64,000 nt of DNA. Origin: Apricaphanius iberus (taxonomy: Eukaryota; Chordata; Actinopteri; Cyprinodontiformes; Aphaniidae). Below are positions 9,379 through 20,404 of this stretch, piece by piece. The notes below the pieces were generated by a model that worked only from the letters and a program-made list of their open reading frames with translations, made no database searches and was not told the origin of the DNA. The DNA lies in assembly GCA_028564705.1 (NCBI GenBank), contig JAPXFQ010002677.1, positions 1 through 64,000 on the forward strand, read 5' to 3'. Every line of letters begins with the position of its first letter. Within the stretch, counting starts at the first letter, position 1. The position numbers and the translations under genes were made by a program.

Positions 9379-9600
9379 GACAAATTATATTGTTTCAGTT
9401 TGGACAATAACACCAGATGATTAACAGTATCAAAAGCCTTTCGTAGGTCTAAAAATACAGCACCTACCACCTTTCCTGTGTCAAGGCTTGATTTGATTGA
9501 TTCCATAAAGTAACAACAGGCAGTTTCAGTGGAATGATTAGTTCTGAAGCCTGTCTCAGTATTTGTATAATTTCGAAGGTAAGTCACAACATATCCTTTA
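9379..9600 (-). pseudogene. LINE reverse transcriptase, upstream piece
   Basis: The minus-strand frame contains TETGFRTNHSTETACCYFME and GAVFLDLRKAFDTVNH, the RT finger and first catalytic-Asp blocks. It ends at KQYNLS, precisely at the 13-bp repeat that bounds the Penelope insertion. The same residues (KYNLS) start the downstream piece at 8096. Upstream of about 9600 the frame is lost. Confidence 0.8.
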
Positions 9601-10064
9601 TAAATACTAATATATAGAGACCCTTACCAGTGAAAAATTCATTTATTTTTTAATATCCTTTCAGGTTTTTTTCAGGATTTGGTGACATGCTGTGCCAGTG
9701 TGTATTTGACTGCGCTAGCTAATCTGAGTGTGCAGGGAAACATCTGGCTTTTGACTAACGTCCCCCTGTAGTTTGAATGCCTGTTAAAGGTATAATAACT
9801 GTCACTATACAGAGATGGGCTCCTAAATGTAGACGATGTGTCTTCTCACTTTGTAATGCAGTTCTGCTTGTGTGTTGAGTCATGTAAACAACAACAATTC
9901 AATCACTCTTTAAACTTCAAAATTGATAATTTGATTTTTTTTTCATGAAAAAGTCTGCTTCAAGTGTCTATATATATTATCTTTGTTTTACAGTTCCTGT
10001 GCATATACTTACCCACTAATGTTATTCTATTACTAACTTTACTAAAATTGTTGATTTTCTGCAG
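9601..10064. other. Unassigned stretch, probable intron
   Basis: No gene or element is recognised. It ends in a polypyrimidine-rich run and CTGCAG at 10059-10064, which serves as the acceptor for the exon at 10065. Confidence 0.4.
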
Positions 10065-10818
10065 TGTCTGACAAAGATAAGGGCTCAGGAGAGGTGGTGC
10101 TCAGGGCAGTGCATCAGGTCCACGAGGAAGACAGAGAAAGCTCACAAACTCAGCGTATGATCTTAAAAAGAGGCAGTGTGAAATTGTTGTGTTCACTGTA
10201 TATAATTTATAATATATAGGTTTGAGGCAAATGATAGGATGTTGCTAGGATCAGGCTGTCATATCAGGGAGGTGCTCAGAAATTAGTGCATTTGACAAAC
10301 ATGCTATCTTTACAAATTGATAACATTTTCTAAGGATATTCAATAATTATCTTAAATACATTCAAATATCGTACTTTGTAGGTGGTACTGAAAGATTCAC
10401 AGCCTGTGCAACTGCTGCACTTCACCTGCACATGCAAGGCTGGAAAAGCTTTATGCAACCACTGTGTTGCTCTTGTCTTTCAATCTGGACCCTATTTGCA
10501 GTTGAAAGTCCAAGTTGTTCCCCCAATGTTAAGCTGCACTGAAGGTGAACAACAGTGGCATAAGCCCAGAGTTATGGTGAATACAATCATCACAATATTT
10601 TTAATGTAACTTTATATATTGTATTTATTTTTACCATGTGTTAATAGGGGATAAAGCCTGGCCGTGTGGAGAAGATGGCTGTGCTCTCAGCCAAACCCAA
10701 AACAAGAAGGACCATAGAGGGAGTGCGGCAAGTGCTGGCTACTGATGGGGTTTCAGATAATACCACAATATTCTATAAGGCAATAATATTTAATACAGAA
10801 TGGGGGGCAATTTGTTAG
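10065..10818 (+). CDS. SWIM-type zinc-finger protein, three exons (partial gene)
   Basis: Three exons join in phase 0: 10065-10154 (acceptor CTGCAG, donor GTATGA), 10382-10576 (acceptor TTGTAG, donor GTGAAT) and 10648 onward (acceptor AATAG). The second encodes HFTCTCKAGKALCNHCVALV, whose CxC then CxH spacing is the SWIM zinc-binding motif. PMLSCTEGEQQWHKPRVM and GIKPGRVEKMAVLSAKPKTR follow across the next junction. The frame stays open to a stop at 10816-10818, but after about 10745 the residues look non-conserved and may be intronic. Similar SWIM proteins occur in many copies in teleosts, some fused to a YqaJ-like nuclease. No such nuclease domain is seen here. The exon at 5184 may be the start of the same gene. 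This is either a real host gene interrupted by elements or a recent pseudogene. Confidence 0.65.
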
Positions 10819-11079
10819 TATTTTCAAACAGCAGATTCTGGTAGTAATATATAGTGACAGCCAAATCGAGCTTTCTGATTTACATGAAGCTGGTATCAAA
10901 AAAAGTTCACTATTCTGGGCCTCTAATACAGTGCTCAAAAATACACATCTAGGGGCCTTCAATATGAATGCCAACTTGAATCTACCCGCCTGCGTTAATT
11001 GACTGTTTATAATAGATAAACTCCTTAGATGTATATACCGACAAAAATGAAAAAGGTAACATATCATGAATTGTTTTAT

Positions 11080-11215
11080 TTATTTTTTTACATTTTTCCT
11101 CAGTGCTGCAGGTGAGTCTGTTTCTCTTCTTGGACACAATTTCTCCTGCCTTATAAAAAACATCCTTTCTCATGGAATTGTTCACTACTGTTTGGTCAAT
11201 ACCTCCAAAACACAC
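11080..11215 (-). pseudogene. hAT transposase C-terminal scrap
   Basis: The minus-strand frame reads VFYKAGEIVSKKRNRLTCST, matching the conserved hAT C-terminal dimerisation block (FSKAGE-[IL]VSxKRxRL). Upstream residues (GIDQTVVNNSMRKD) are degraded, and downstream the frame leaves the family. Only about 45 codons survive. Confidence 0.7.
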
Positions 11216-14200
11216 TACAGATCAGCCAGAGATTCAGGTCTTTAAACCTTTTAATCAACTAGCAAAGCGGTGATGGTCCAAACAGAGCTTTGGACATCAT
11301 TGATCATGTGACTCTGCTCAGACGAATCAAGCCTCATCACACTGCTTACGGCAGTAAACAATCTAATTCCAGTATTTTGATACAAAAATGTGTCTCAAAT
11401 ACAGCTAATAAGATTAGTTTCTATTCTTAATCTTCTCTGAACCAATCTCTATTCGAACACCTTTGATGGCTTATGGTTTGAATGCAGATCTGGGCCAAAC
11501 AAGTGGTCTTGCCCAAGCGTGGGGCTAGCAGCAGCCACAGGATGCTGTTTGGACCAGTTCTAACATCTTTATTAAACATTAAACAAAGAAAATGAAGCTC
11601 TGTTGGATTTAGCAGCTCAAATTGCAGCATTTAAAGTTACTCCTTGTCAGGAACAGTCTTTTAAAACACTTATTAAAGTTAACAATAAAAAGGAAACACC
11701 TTTAAAATTTGTTAACCTAACTAATTTGCCTCTCGCCCAAACAGACCTTATGAATGTTTAAAGTTTCAAGTTTTCTCTGTGGTCGATGGGGGAGCTCAAT
11801 GGGCGTTAGCCGGCAGGGTAAGAAAAGGGGTTGCCAAGCTAATTAGCGGACTGATAGCACGGGGAGCATCTAGCCTTTGGCGTAGTTTCCCTCCTTTCTG
11901 AGCTCAGCTGGGGGCTGGCCGCTGGAGATGCCGGTGGCCCGTCTTCCGATTTAACTAAACTGCTATCAGCTCCAACTTTCTTTCACTGGAAACAGTAACT
12001 TTTTGGGAGCTTACCAGTATGGCAATTCTTATCAGGTCTGGCATGAAGGGATGCAGCCTCCAGCCAGTTCAGGCATGCAGTTCATGCTCCCGTTTCTCTC
12101 ACGACCACAGGTACATTCAGGAACGGTCTGCAGAGTTCAGGCAGAACAAAGGGGTTTGTTTATCAGTGTTTTCCAGTCACTTGATTGGTTGCCTATCTGA
12201 GTTGCTTGAATGAGTTCCTCCTCGAACTCAGACGTTTCTCCTTCGCCGGCGAATAAAAGTACTTTGATGTGTGCCTTCCCAATCAGAGCTCGGCCACAGC
12301 TCTGAGTGAATGAAAGATGAACTTCTGCTTGCTGGGTGCTGTTGAGCAGAGTTTCTTTTCCTGTGGAGCTAGAATGTTGATTAGTGCCACCTGATGGCTG
12401 TGTGTGATCCAACACAGAAAGAAACCTCCAGCAAAACCTGGCTCAGTGCAAGTGGCCTTCTGCCACGACTGTCTGGGTTTTCACAAAGACAGAGCAGACA
12501 CAGAGAAAGAACAAAAAGAACTGATGTAAGCATACTTTCTACATTGAAGAAAGTAAAAAGTTAAATACAAGACATGGAGGATATTCAAGCATCATGCCAG
12601 TTGATGCCACCCTGTCCAACGAGGATACCAGACCAGATGTAGCTTCTATAGAGAGAAAACACAAAGGAAATTTTTCTTTCTTCTGTAAAAATTGTGTGTT
12701 TCTGTGTCCTATTCTGTTTCTATGTTTTGTTTATTTTTGTGCTACTCTGATGACTAAATTTCCCCCCTGAAATGCTAAAGAGGCCCCAACGGTGTACTTT
12801 TGACGTGACAATTTTCCATTAAAGCTTTATTTTTTAGATAATTGTAACAAGTTTAAGGTTGTGATGATTTTAAATTTTATTCTGCTTTAAAGTTCTTACT
12901 GTGTCTTCTATTTTTGAGTTTGTGCTGCATCTCCTATTATTGATGGGGTCCTGCTTGGTGTTCAGACAGATTGGATGTTGAGTGGGTTATCAGGGTGAGG
13001 TGATAGAAAAGGAATGTGGTTTGTCCCTCTGGACGAAGCTTTACTGGTTAGAGTCAATACTCCCATGATGAAATCTCCCAGTGTTTAAGAGGTCTTCGAA
13101 CAGTGGTAGAAACTTTAAAAAACAAATAACTGGTTTGATAAGAACCTGCAGTCATGTGGAGTTTTTCCAGTGCTCTGACAAGTAAATCTACATGTTGAAG
13201 TTTTCCATTGTTCAGTAAACTTCCATGCTAAATATGTATAAGAGGGCGGCTCATAAGGCCATAATAACAAGAGAGAACCTATCAAAAATGGTATGATATA
13301 ATATGTCTGTTTCTGATTGGTTGACTGTGAAATTAAGGGTTGTATTTCGCACTGAGCTTTTCAATAAAAAGGGCATCACTGTGCTAATGCAACAGAATCA
13401 CTGATGTTGTCTTCATTTCCGACATATGCCGAAACAGAGCTCTTTGTCTAGTCTGAAGTTTGTTTGTAGATTTTTTTGCAGGTTGACAGACAATAAAAGG
13501 ACCAGAGTACTGCGATCTGCAGAAGTCTTGGACTATAATGCAGAGGGAGGTCAGGGACCTCCACTGGACTCTGGAACGTCTAGTACTATTCTGGGATTAT
13601 TCTGCAGCTTGACAATTGTTTATATTTATACACTTTGACTTTTGATTTTGATTCAATTAATTTTACAACCTCGCAAAGACCTGGGGTCTAATTCGGGTCT
13701 AAAACTTTACTCAAGGTAGAATCATTACTAAAATCATATTTAAGCTCAGAAGTTTTTTTCAACTTACGCCAAGTAAGTTTCTGATCTATCAAACTTCCAT
13801 CTTTATAAGTCAGACTCTCCCTAGAAATGTGCTTAGCTATCTCTGGATCATATCCTGCCCCCTACACACCTACTTTCTGCCAAAAACGTTCAATCCAAAA
13901 TGTCTGATGAATATTCTGCATTGACTTAAGACGGCTAATATGGGGCATTTCACGGGTAACCATTGCAACTGAAAGCAATTCCTCAAAACCGTTTAAACAA
14001 AAGATTAAACAAATTTAAAATTAAATATAAAGTTTCCATTATATTATTACTTCTTCTAGCAACAATAAGACTGGAATAAAAGCGAACTAAAACAAATAAA
14101 CCAAATTACACCAGAACATAATAGGTTTAAGGACTCCTAGATGTATAAAGCCTAACAAAAAGGTAGGCTACTTTTAAAAGATATCATCCATGCAAAATAT

Positions 14201-16139
14201 TGATTTGGGGTCATAAAAATAAACGGAAGAGCTGCAGGTGAAACAGCGTTGATGCAGCAGCGTGTCTGACATAAAAAAAAGAGGAGCGGGGACGGGATGC
14301 ACGGTTTCAGTGGGTCAGGAGTTCTAACACCATCTCAAGTTCTGCACATAGATTTAATATGACACAATGAAACTAAATCAGCTCCCCCATCCAGATGCTT
14401 GAAGTAACTGATCTACAATGAGCAGCAGCATCCATTGTGCAGCATTATGCAGAAGGGACGCTGCAACATATTGGTACTTCACACATGCAGCAATATGTGC
14501 AATTGCTATATAAGCTGAAGACATGCCTATGAACATAATTCTTAAAAGTAACGTATTTTTATTCTGATTCTCATTTTTATTCTCAGTTCATAGAGGGGAT
14601 GGGGGAGGGCTGTGTGTGTTAGTTGTGTGTTAGTTTGTGTGCGCAATGCTATACAAGTCTGAACATTTGTCTTAAATTCAGAATTTTGCTGCGCTGTCAG
14701 TGTCCTCCGTGTCCTAAAAGTGCGTAAGCAAGATTCTTAGTGTGCTTAAAGTTTCATAATTTTTTCTGCCATGATATTTTCTATAAATCCCAAACTTGGC
14801 CTGGAAAGTTGCTTGCGCAGACCCTGTTTTGTGTGTAAGAAAGCTTTATAAATTAAAGCACAGATCATTTTTATTATATGCAGATACATAAAAGCTTAGC
14901 AGAGAAAGTGTCTGACCAAAACATTTTGTTTACGTTTGGTTTACTGCCTCAGTCTGTTCTGAATTTAACAACTAAGTTGTCTTACCAGCTCAGTTGGATC
15001 TGAGCATTTCTTTATTAAGAATATGCCTTACTGGCTTAGATGTCAGCTACCAGGCAAGTAAAATCAAGGTCCTCATGGCAATATATTTTGAAAGTACTAA
15101 AAGCTCATTGTAATTGAAACTTTTCACTAACAAGGGCATATTGTCAAATTCCATAATCAAAGTAAGTTGTTGTTTCAGAGGAATTGATTAAAACAAGAGC
15201 ACAGCAGACCAGACTGTTAACAAGAACATAGCACCAGAAGAATGCAATGTACTCTTAATACTTTTAGTGAGAAGCAAAGCGGGCAGAGAAAAATATATAT
15301 TTAATATTCATCATCTGCAATCAATAACAAGGCGAGACAAATCAGATGTTCTTTGTAAAGCAAAAGAGCAGAGGCATCGGCGGAAAAAATGAATGATGGC
15401 TACATGCCATAAAGTGTATGTGAGGGAGTGTGCTAATGTTTATATCTGTTCATGCATATAAAGTACAGACTAATTTGTGTTATAATGCCACAACAATACA
15501 TCACACTGAAGTGCTTTTCTCAAGATGTGCAAATATTTCATATAATAGGGCAGAAACACGCTCTAGGCCACTGCTTCACTTTCTACTTAATATTCACATC
15601 CATAACTGGAATCAAGGGCCACAATATTCAAGAGGTTTTTACTTGGATGTGAAAAATATGAGAACAAGAAAGGAATCTTTCGGGTTTGGATCAAGAAGTA
15701 CAACTTATGGTGGTGTCAAATAATTACTGTAGAGTTTTTTGTCATTATACACATTCTAAGAGCTTTAACATCTGCTTTCTGTCAGGAGACTACATGGAAC
15801 CCTGGTCTGTGTCCTCATGCTGTGCATTCCCATGTCCAACACCTCTGTTTTAAGTGCACATTAGAACAAAATGCAACAACACCACACTCAAAGCAGGAGG
15901 AGAGAGGCTAGGGGTCTTCCAATGCCCCTGTACATTTGACCATCAGTGGTTGGAGTCTGGGGGTTATATCAGGCTGTCTGGTCAGGGACCTTTGCTGGTG
16001 GGTTACCCTTGCCATGGTGGGGACTTTGGCGGTCTGCTTGTCCCAATCCTGGTGGGCAGGAGGTTCGTCTACTGGGTGCAGGGGCAGGTTGCTCTATTGG
16101 GGCATCTGGGACTGGGAGTATAGAGTGGAGCAAGGGAGA
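11216..16139. other. Long unassigned stretch with minor relics
   Basis: No gene is supportable. At 12428-12478 the minus strand carries a short relic of the L2 3' UTR (GGCAGAAGGCC and GAGCCAGG blocks, as at 44070-44110). At 13340-13700 there is an AATAAA (13363-13370) and downstream a TGGGGTCTAATTCGGGTC segment at about 13682 that could be an eroded retroviral-type primer-binding site, but no LTR pair is visible. At 15430-15723 a 97-codon frame has no recognisable motif. From 15900 to 16140 a G-rich section precedes the L2 fragment. The rest is AT-rich with nothing recognisable. Confidence 0.35.
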
Positions 16140-17211
16140 AGTATTTCTGAAATAAACGCAAACTGCAAAAACAATTATTGTGTTCTGTTTGCCACAGTGA
16201 ACAGATTAACTAATCCTCAAGTTTCACTGCCCTTAGAACTAATTTCTGCATCTAAGTGCAATGAGTTTGCAATATTTTTAAATGACAAAGTCGAAGGTAT
16301 TAAAAATTCCATAATTACCACAAATTAAATGGCAAGACTGTTTCTAGATAAACACTTTGAGCTGACACATTTTACACCTGTCAGTGACAAAACAATCGAA
16401 GAGGTTATCTCTGGTCTGAGTTCATGTACATGCTGCCTTGATGAATTACCGACTCAGTTTCTAAAGTCTATGCTGAGCAGCTTGTTACCATAACTTGGTC
16501 AGTTAGTTAATATCTCACTTGAGACTGGAATATTCCCAAATGCCTTAAAAACTGTGGTCATTAAGCCTCTTCCAAAGAAGAGCAGCCTTGATGCCACAGT
16601 ACTGAGCAACTACCGGCCCATATCAAACCTACCATTCTTAGGAAACGTCCTATAGAAAGTAGTATATCAACAGCTCACTTACTTTCTCCTGTCTAACAAT
16701 GTGTTTGATACTTTCCAGTCAGGCTTTAGGCCCCACCACAATACTGGGACAGATCTTATCAAGGTGACAAATGATATCCGCATGAACACCAGCGCAGGCA
16801 AAGTCTCAGTTTTAGTTCTGCTGGACCTGAGTACTGACTTTGACACAGTGGATCATGGGTTCTTACTTCACAGGTAAGAAAACCGGGTGGGAATCTCTGG
16901 TACTGCTCCTAATTGGTTCAAGTCCTACCTCGAGGACAGGACGGACTTTGTCGAAATTGGCAACTGTGTCTCAGAAAAAATTCCCATGATCTGTGGATTC
17001 CTCCAGGCGTCAATCTTGGGACCAGTTTTATTCAACTTGTACATGCTTCCATTGGGTCAGCCAATTAACAGCAATAATTTGTCTTACCATAACTAAGCAG
17101 ATGACACTCAGATCTACGTGTCTCTGACGGCAGGTGAACATGGGCCTATAGATACACTCTGTCACTGTGTTGAACAGATCAGTGTGTGGATGCAAAACAA
17201 CTTTTCTTGTT
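16140..17211 (+). pseudogene. L2-clade LINE reverse transcriptase, broken
   Basis: In order the translation shows the linker (SKCNEFAIFLNDKVEGIKNS), IFPNALKTVVIKPLPKKSSL, LSNYRPISNLPFLGN, FQSGFRPHHNTGTDLIKVTN, VLVLLDLSTDFDTVDHGFLL, WFKSYLEDRTDFVEI, SILGPVLFNLYMLPLGQPI and the catalytic NADDTQIYVSL, whose usual Tyr (YADD) is lost to an adjacent stop. At least four stops or frameshifts occur (about 16326, 16492, 16652, 16876 and 17095). The family matches the better preserved element at 41480-43214. The sequence departs from L2 at about 17211, just before the A-tailed retroposon. Confidence 0.85.
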
Positions 17212-17248
17212 TTTATTGTAATTCATTATTTTTTAAGTTGATGTTTTT

Positions 17249-18320
17249 ACTGTGGCTCCCTGGTGTGTGGGTGTGTGGGGGGGCGGCCGGGGTGGCGTCG
17301 GCGTGTATTGTCTGTTGATCGGCTGCAGGCGCCTCCAGCCCGGCGGCGGCGGCGGCGGGGGACCCCTCTCGGGGGGTCCCTGGTCGGGGCCCTGCTGGGG
17401 GGCGGGGTGCCCCTGATCCCCGTGGCCTCCGGGTCCTGTTCCGGGCCCGCCCTGGCGTAGCCGGTTTCGGGCGGAGCCCCATGGGCTCGTCTCTGTGACT
17501 TCTCGGGGCCCCAGCATTGCGGCTGCTTGGTGTTCCCCTGGGGCTTCCATCTGTTCCTCTCTTGGTGGGTGATCCGCCCTGCGCTGGTCCGCCTGCGGCT
17601 CCTGCTCTCTGTGGGACTCTGGATGCATGCGCCTCCTGCCTCCTTCATGTCTATGTTGATTCCTGTAGGACGGATTGACGGTTCCTTACACCCGCTATCA
17701 ATCACTTGCATGGGGAAACCTTATTCAGACCTGCATGCTCGCACACACACATAGGTGTGGGGACATTGGTGTGGACGGACATATCTTGAGGTTATTGTTA
17801 TTAGTTAGCTTTTACCAGGAGCTTAACAGAAACATTAGTATTGTGTTTATTAATCCATGCTTGTGTGTAGTGAATGTGTAATTCTTAATTTCTACTACTG
17901 GATCTGAACTATTGGTGTGGTTCTGTTCAGTTCGTTGTTTTTGTTTGTTTTGTTTTACCGCTTCTCTGCCATCCAGCAGAGGCGGAGGACTGGGATGTTT
18001 TCTTGTGTTCTTTGTTTGCCTCCCTGTCTTGTGTAGTCAGTTCGCGCCTCTGGTCGTCCGGTTTCTTTTCTTCACCTTCTTCCTTTCTTCCTTCTTGTCT
18101 CGGTTTCGTGTCCATGACTTCAGGAAATTGAACCCTCAGTAATCACTTATAAAGATTTGTTAATACATATACATCAAGTGGAGTGTTACAGCAAAGCTGT
18201 AATACTCTGCGTGGGAAAGTAAATCTGTTGGGCTTGTACTTGGTACTCAGACACCAATTCTGAGTGGCAAACTGCTAGACAGGACACGTAATAATAAAAA
18301 AACAAATAAATAAATTAAAA
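17249..18320 (+). mobile_element. A-tailed retroposon, unknown family, copy 2
   Basis: A 1.07-kb unit is bounded by the 14-bp direct repeat AAGTTGATGTTTTT at 17235-17248 and 18321-18334. The first 450 bases are strongly GC-rich (GGCGGCGGCGGCGGCGGG near 17341) and the middle is mixed. The part 17690-18136 is shared with the inverted copy at 3134-3792. The end is an A-rich tail, AATAAAAAAACAAATAAATA, immediately before the downstream repeat. There are no RT or endonuclease motifs, and all open frames in the GC-rich part are compositional. It is most simply a non-autonomous or 5'-truncated element mobilised by an A-tail-dependent (L1-like) LINE. Confidence 0.72.
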
Positions 18321-18334
18321 AAGTTGATGTTTTT

Positions 18335-18734
18335 TTCTTTACAAGAACGGTAGCAGCCGGTAGCAGTAACTATTAGCACATAGCGGAAGTAGCTGTGTAG
18401 ACGCCCAACTTCACAATAAGAGTATATAGTCCTATTGTTTGGATTGACAGTTTGTTTGCTGAGTGTTTACATTTTGGAAAAAGGGGAATTGTGAAATTTT
18501 GCTAATAAGTCTATATTACATTTGATTTATCTAATATTTAACACAACTGCTGATATCCAAATATTAAGTTTATTCATATATTTTGGTTATTTCTACCTTA
18601 CCTTACATTTGTTCGTATTTTTCATATGAAATAACACATGTCATCTCCCTCCTCATATTTATATCACCCAAAGCTGTATCAGCAGCTGTGTGGAAATAAT
18701 AAAGAACAATAGAAATATAACAGTCTTTTCTCCA
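18335..18734. other. Unassigned AT-rich stretch
   Basis: No gene or element recognised. Confidence 0.4.
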
Positions 18735-19155
18735 CTTTATTTTCTCATACTCTGAATGGCTTTAAGTGGAACTCTGGCATGTTCTCTCAGTGTAAACTGA
18801 GTGATCCCATCCTGCACCAGAACCTCTATAGACAGCTCAGTGTTTCTTCCTCTACAGTAGCAGTCTGTTCTAGCAAAACTGTTGAAGCCTCTGACTGAAA
18901 TCATTCTGTTGTCGTAGGAGCAGTAACATGCCTTTGCTTTCCTTTCCAGGTCAGGTTTGGGGCTGTTTGGAGGGAGGGTACACAAGAGGAGGAGGGTGTA
19001 GTTCCTGACAGTTTGATCAACAGAGAAAGGAAAACTGTCAGATGGTCACATAAAATGAGTGCAACAAAAACAGAAACAGCAATTAAGGACAATATGAATC
19101 CCCAGGATGACTGGATGACATTTCCTTTAATCAAAATCAAAATTACTTTAGGCAT
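18735..19155 (-). CDS. Putative terminal exon(s) of an unidentified membrane protein
   Basis: On the minus strand, the acceptor AAACTGTCAG at about 19006 opens a frame NYTLLLLCTLPPNSPKPDLE. It runs 80-odd codons to QSMRK and a TAA at 18737 that overlaps an AATAAA signal, the usual arrangement at the end of a vertebrate gene. It contains four cysteines (CYCSYDNR, DCYCRGR). An upstream frame in a different phase (19155 to about 19030) encodes a membrane span, GFILSLIAVSVFVALILC, and would need its own donor to join. Family unknown. Acceptor, open frame and polyadenylation signal agree, but no homology can be claimed from reading alone. Confidence 0.35.
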
Positions 19156-19639
19156 GTGTTGTGTAGATAAATAGAAAATTCAATACATTTCAAAGTCAAA
19201 ATATTGTTGATTTTTGTTTTGTTTCTTTATTGTAAGATAAATTGTCTAACTTTTAGACAAACGGCGTGAATGTGACAACTACAACTTGACCCACCAGTCA
19301 TAGGAGGAGGAAGATGAGGTGATTAGATCAACGAGGAGGCAAACTAAAAAAGGAATTCCTCAGGATTTTGTAAGAAATGTTATGTTCCTCATAGTGAAAC
19401 ACTTTATACATTTGTAATAGATGTATCTGAATCTATTTGTAAATAGATTCAGATGAAGAGAGGGTCATGGGTAATGGTTTTCTCTTCCAGTTTCAAAATG
19501 AATCAATTTATTTTAAATTATATATATTTTGGAGATTGATATGCTTATTTTACATTATTACCTCTGTATCGATACATTATTGATATGTAATTTAGAAGCA
19601 TGAAAATGTGTTGTATACAACATGAGTCACAGGGTCATT

Positions 19640-20270
19640 TATGTGTTTTAGCCCATGAAGATTGAGCCACCTGTGGCCAAGTGGAGAATGCGGACGGTCC
19701 CTTGTGCAGTGAAATGTCCACTCCTAATTAGTATTTACTTTTCACCTCGCAATGCTTTAAAAACTTTAAAACTTTAAGTCCATTTAGGACAAGGTGTTGG
19801 TTCACTGCTTGTTGAATTAAATATGTTAAAAATCTCTTAAATGAAGATTATGTACAGTAAGTGGTTACCGGCTCATTTATGCGTTGAAGGTGGAGCCGTT
19901 GCTAGCCAAGTGGGGGGTGCCGACAGCTCTCACGGTAGGGAAATGCTCCCCGTTTCTCAACCATCCCACTGCACAGAGTCATAGTCCATTCAAGACGAGT
20001 AGTTTCTTACTGCTTGTGAATTAAGCATAGTAATGACTCAAGTAATTCATTACAATTCATGCAACATGACCGTACAGGCTGACTTGTGTGTTTCAGACTC
20101 TGTAAGTCAAACCTTAGATGGCCTTGTGGAAGTTTTCTCTGCTCCAGAGAAATGTGCTACCAGATCTTGGCAAATGGAAATGTCCAGTGAGTATTCACTT
20201 TATCCACTGCACCAACCAAAAGCTGTTCAGGACAAAGTGTTACTCACTGCTCGGGAATCCAGTTTGGCAA
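19640..20270. repeat. Three diverged tandem units of about 210-240 bp
   Basis: Units near 19640-19840, 19865-20030 and 20065-20270 share the order: a GCCAAGTGG-like block, AAATG plus TCC, then TCCATT-AGGACAAG-GT and CACTGCTTG-GAATTAA. The third unit contains a plausible exon (20097-20186, acceptor TTTCAG, donor GTGAGT). In the first two the donor is degraded. This looks like local duplication of an exon with its flanks, followed by decay of two copies. Confidence 0.5.
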
Positions 20271-20404
20271 CGATTTATTTTACAGGCTTAATCAAGTGTT
20301 TCAGACATGTCCGGCTTAGAGGAGCCGAGTGTACCAATGCTTACCTGTTTCATTCCAATAATTGTACTTCTTTGAATATTATTTGTTTTTTCTTCACTCT
20401 CAAG

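Larger units (their letters stand above)
7046..9600 (-). mobile_element. Non-LTR retrotransposon (LINE), split by two later insertions
   Basis: Reverse transcriptase sequence of one LINE runs on the minus strand from about 9600 to 9379, resumes at 8096 and continues to about 7060. The 3' UTR then reappears at 5540-5290. A Penelope-like element occupies 8097-9378 and the Rex1-tailed element occupies 5671-7045. The RT has the QMYADDTVIYMHG catalytic box and the VFLDLRKAFDTVNH block of the CR1/L2/Jockey-like supergroup. The precise clade cannot be set without a tree. No endonuclease domain is visible, so the copy is 5'-truncated. Confidence 0.75.

Noticed and set aside
13340..13700. Possible retroviral LTR followed by a primer-binding site
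   Set aside because: AATAAA and a TGGGG-CT-T-CGGG segment are suggestive, but there is no second LTR, no TSD and no coding region, and the primer-site match is only about 12 of 18 positions.
17213..17711. Three long overlapping minus-strand open frames and one + strand frame in GC-rich DNA
   Set aside because: They overlap in several phases, are Pro/Gly/Arg-rich only because of GC composition, and lie inside the A-tailed retroposon.
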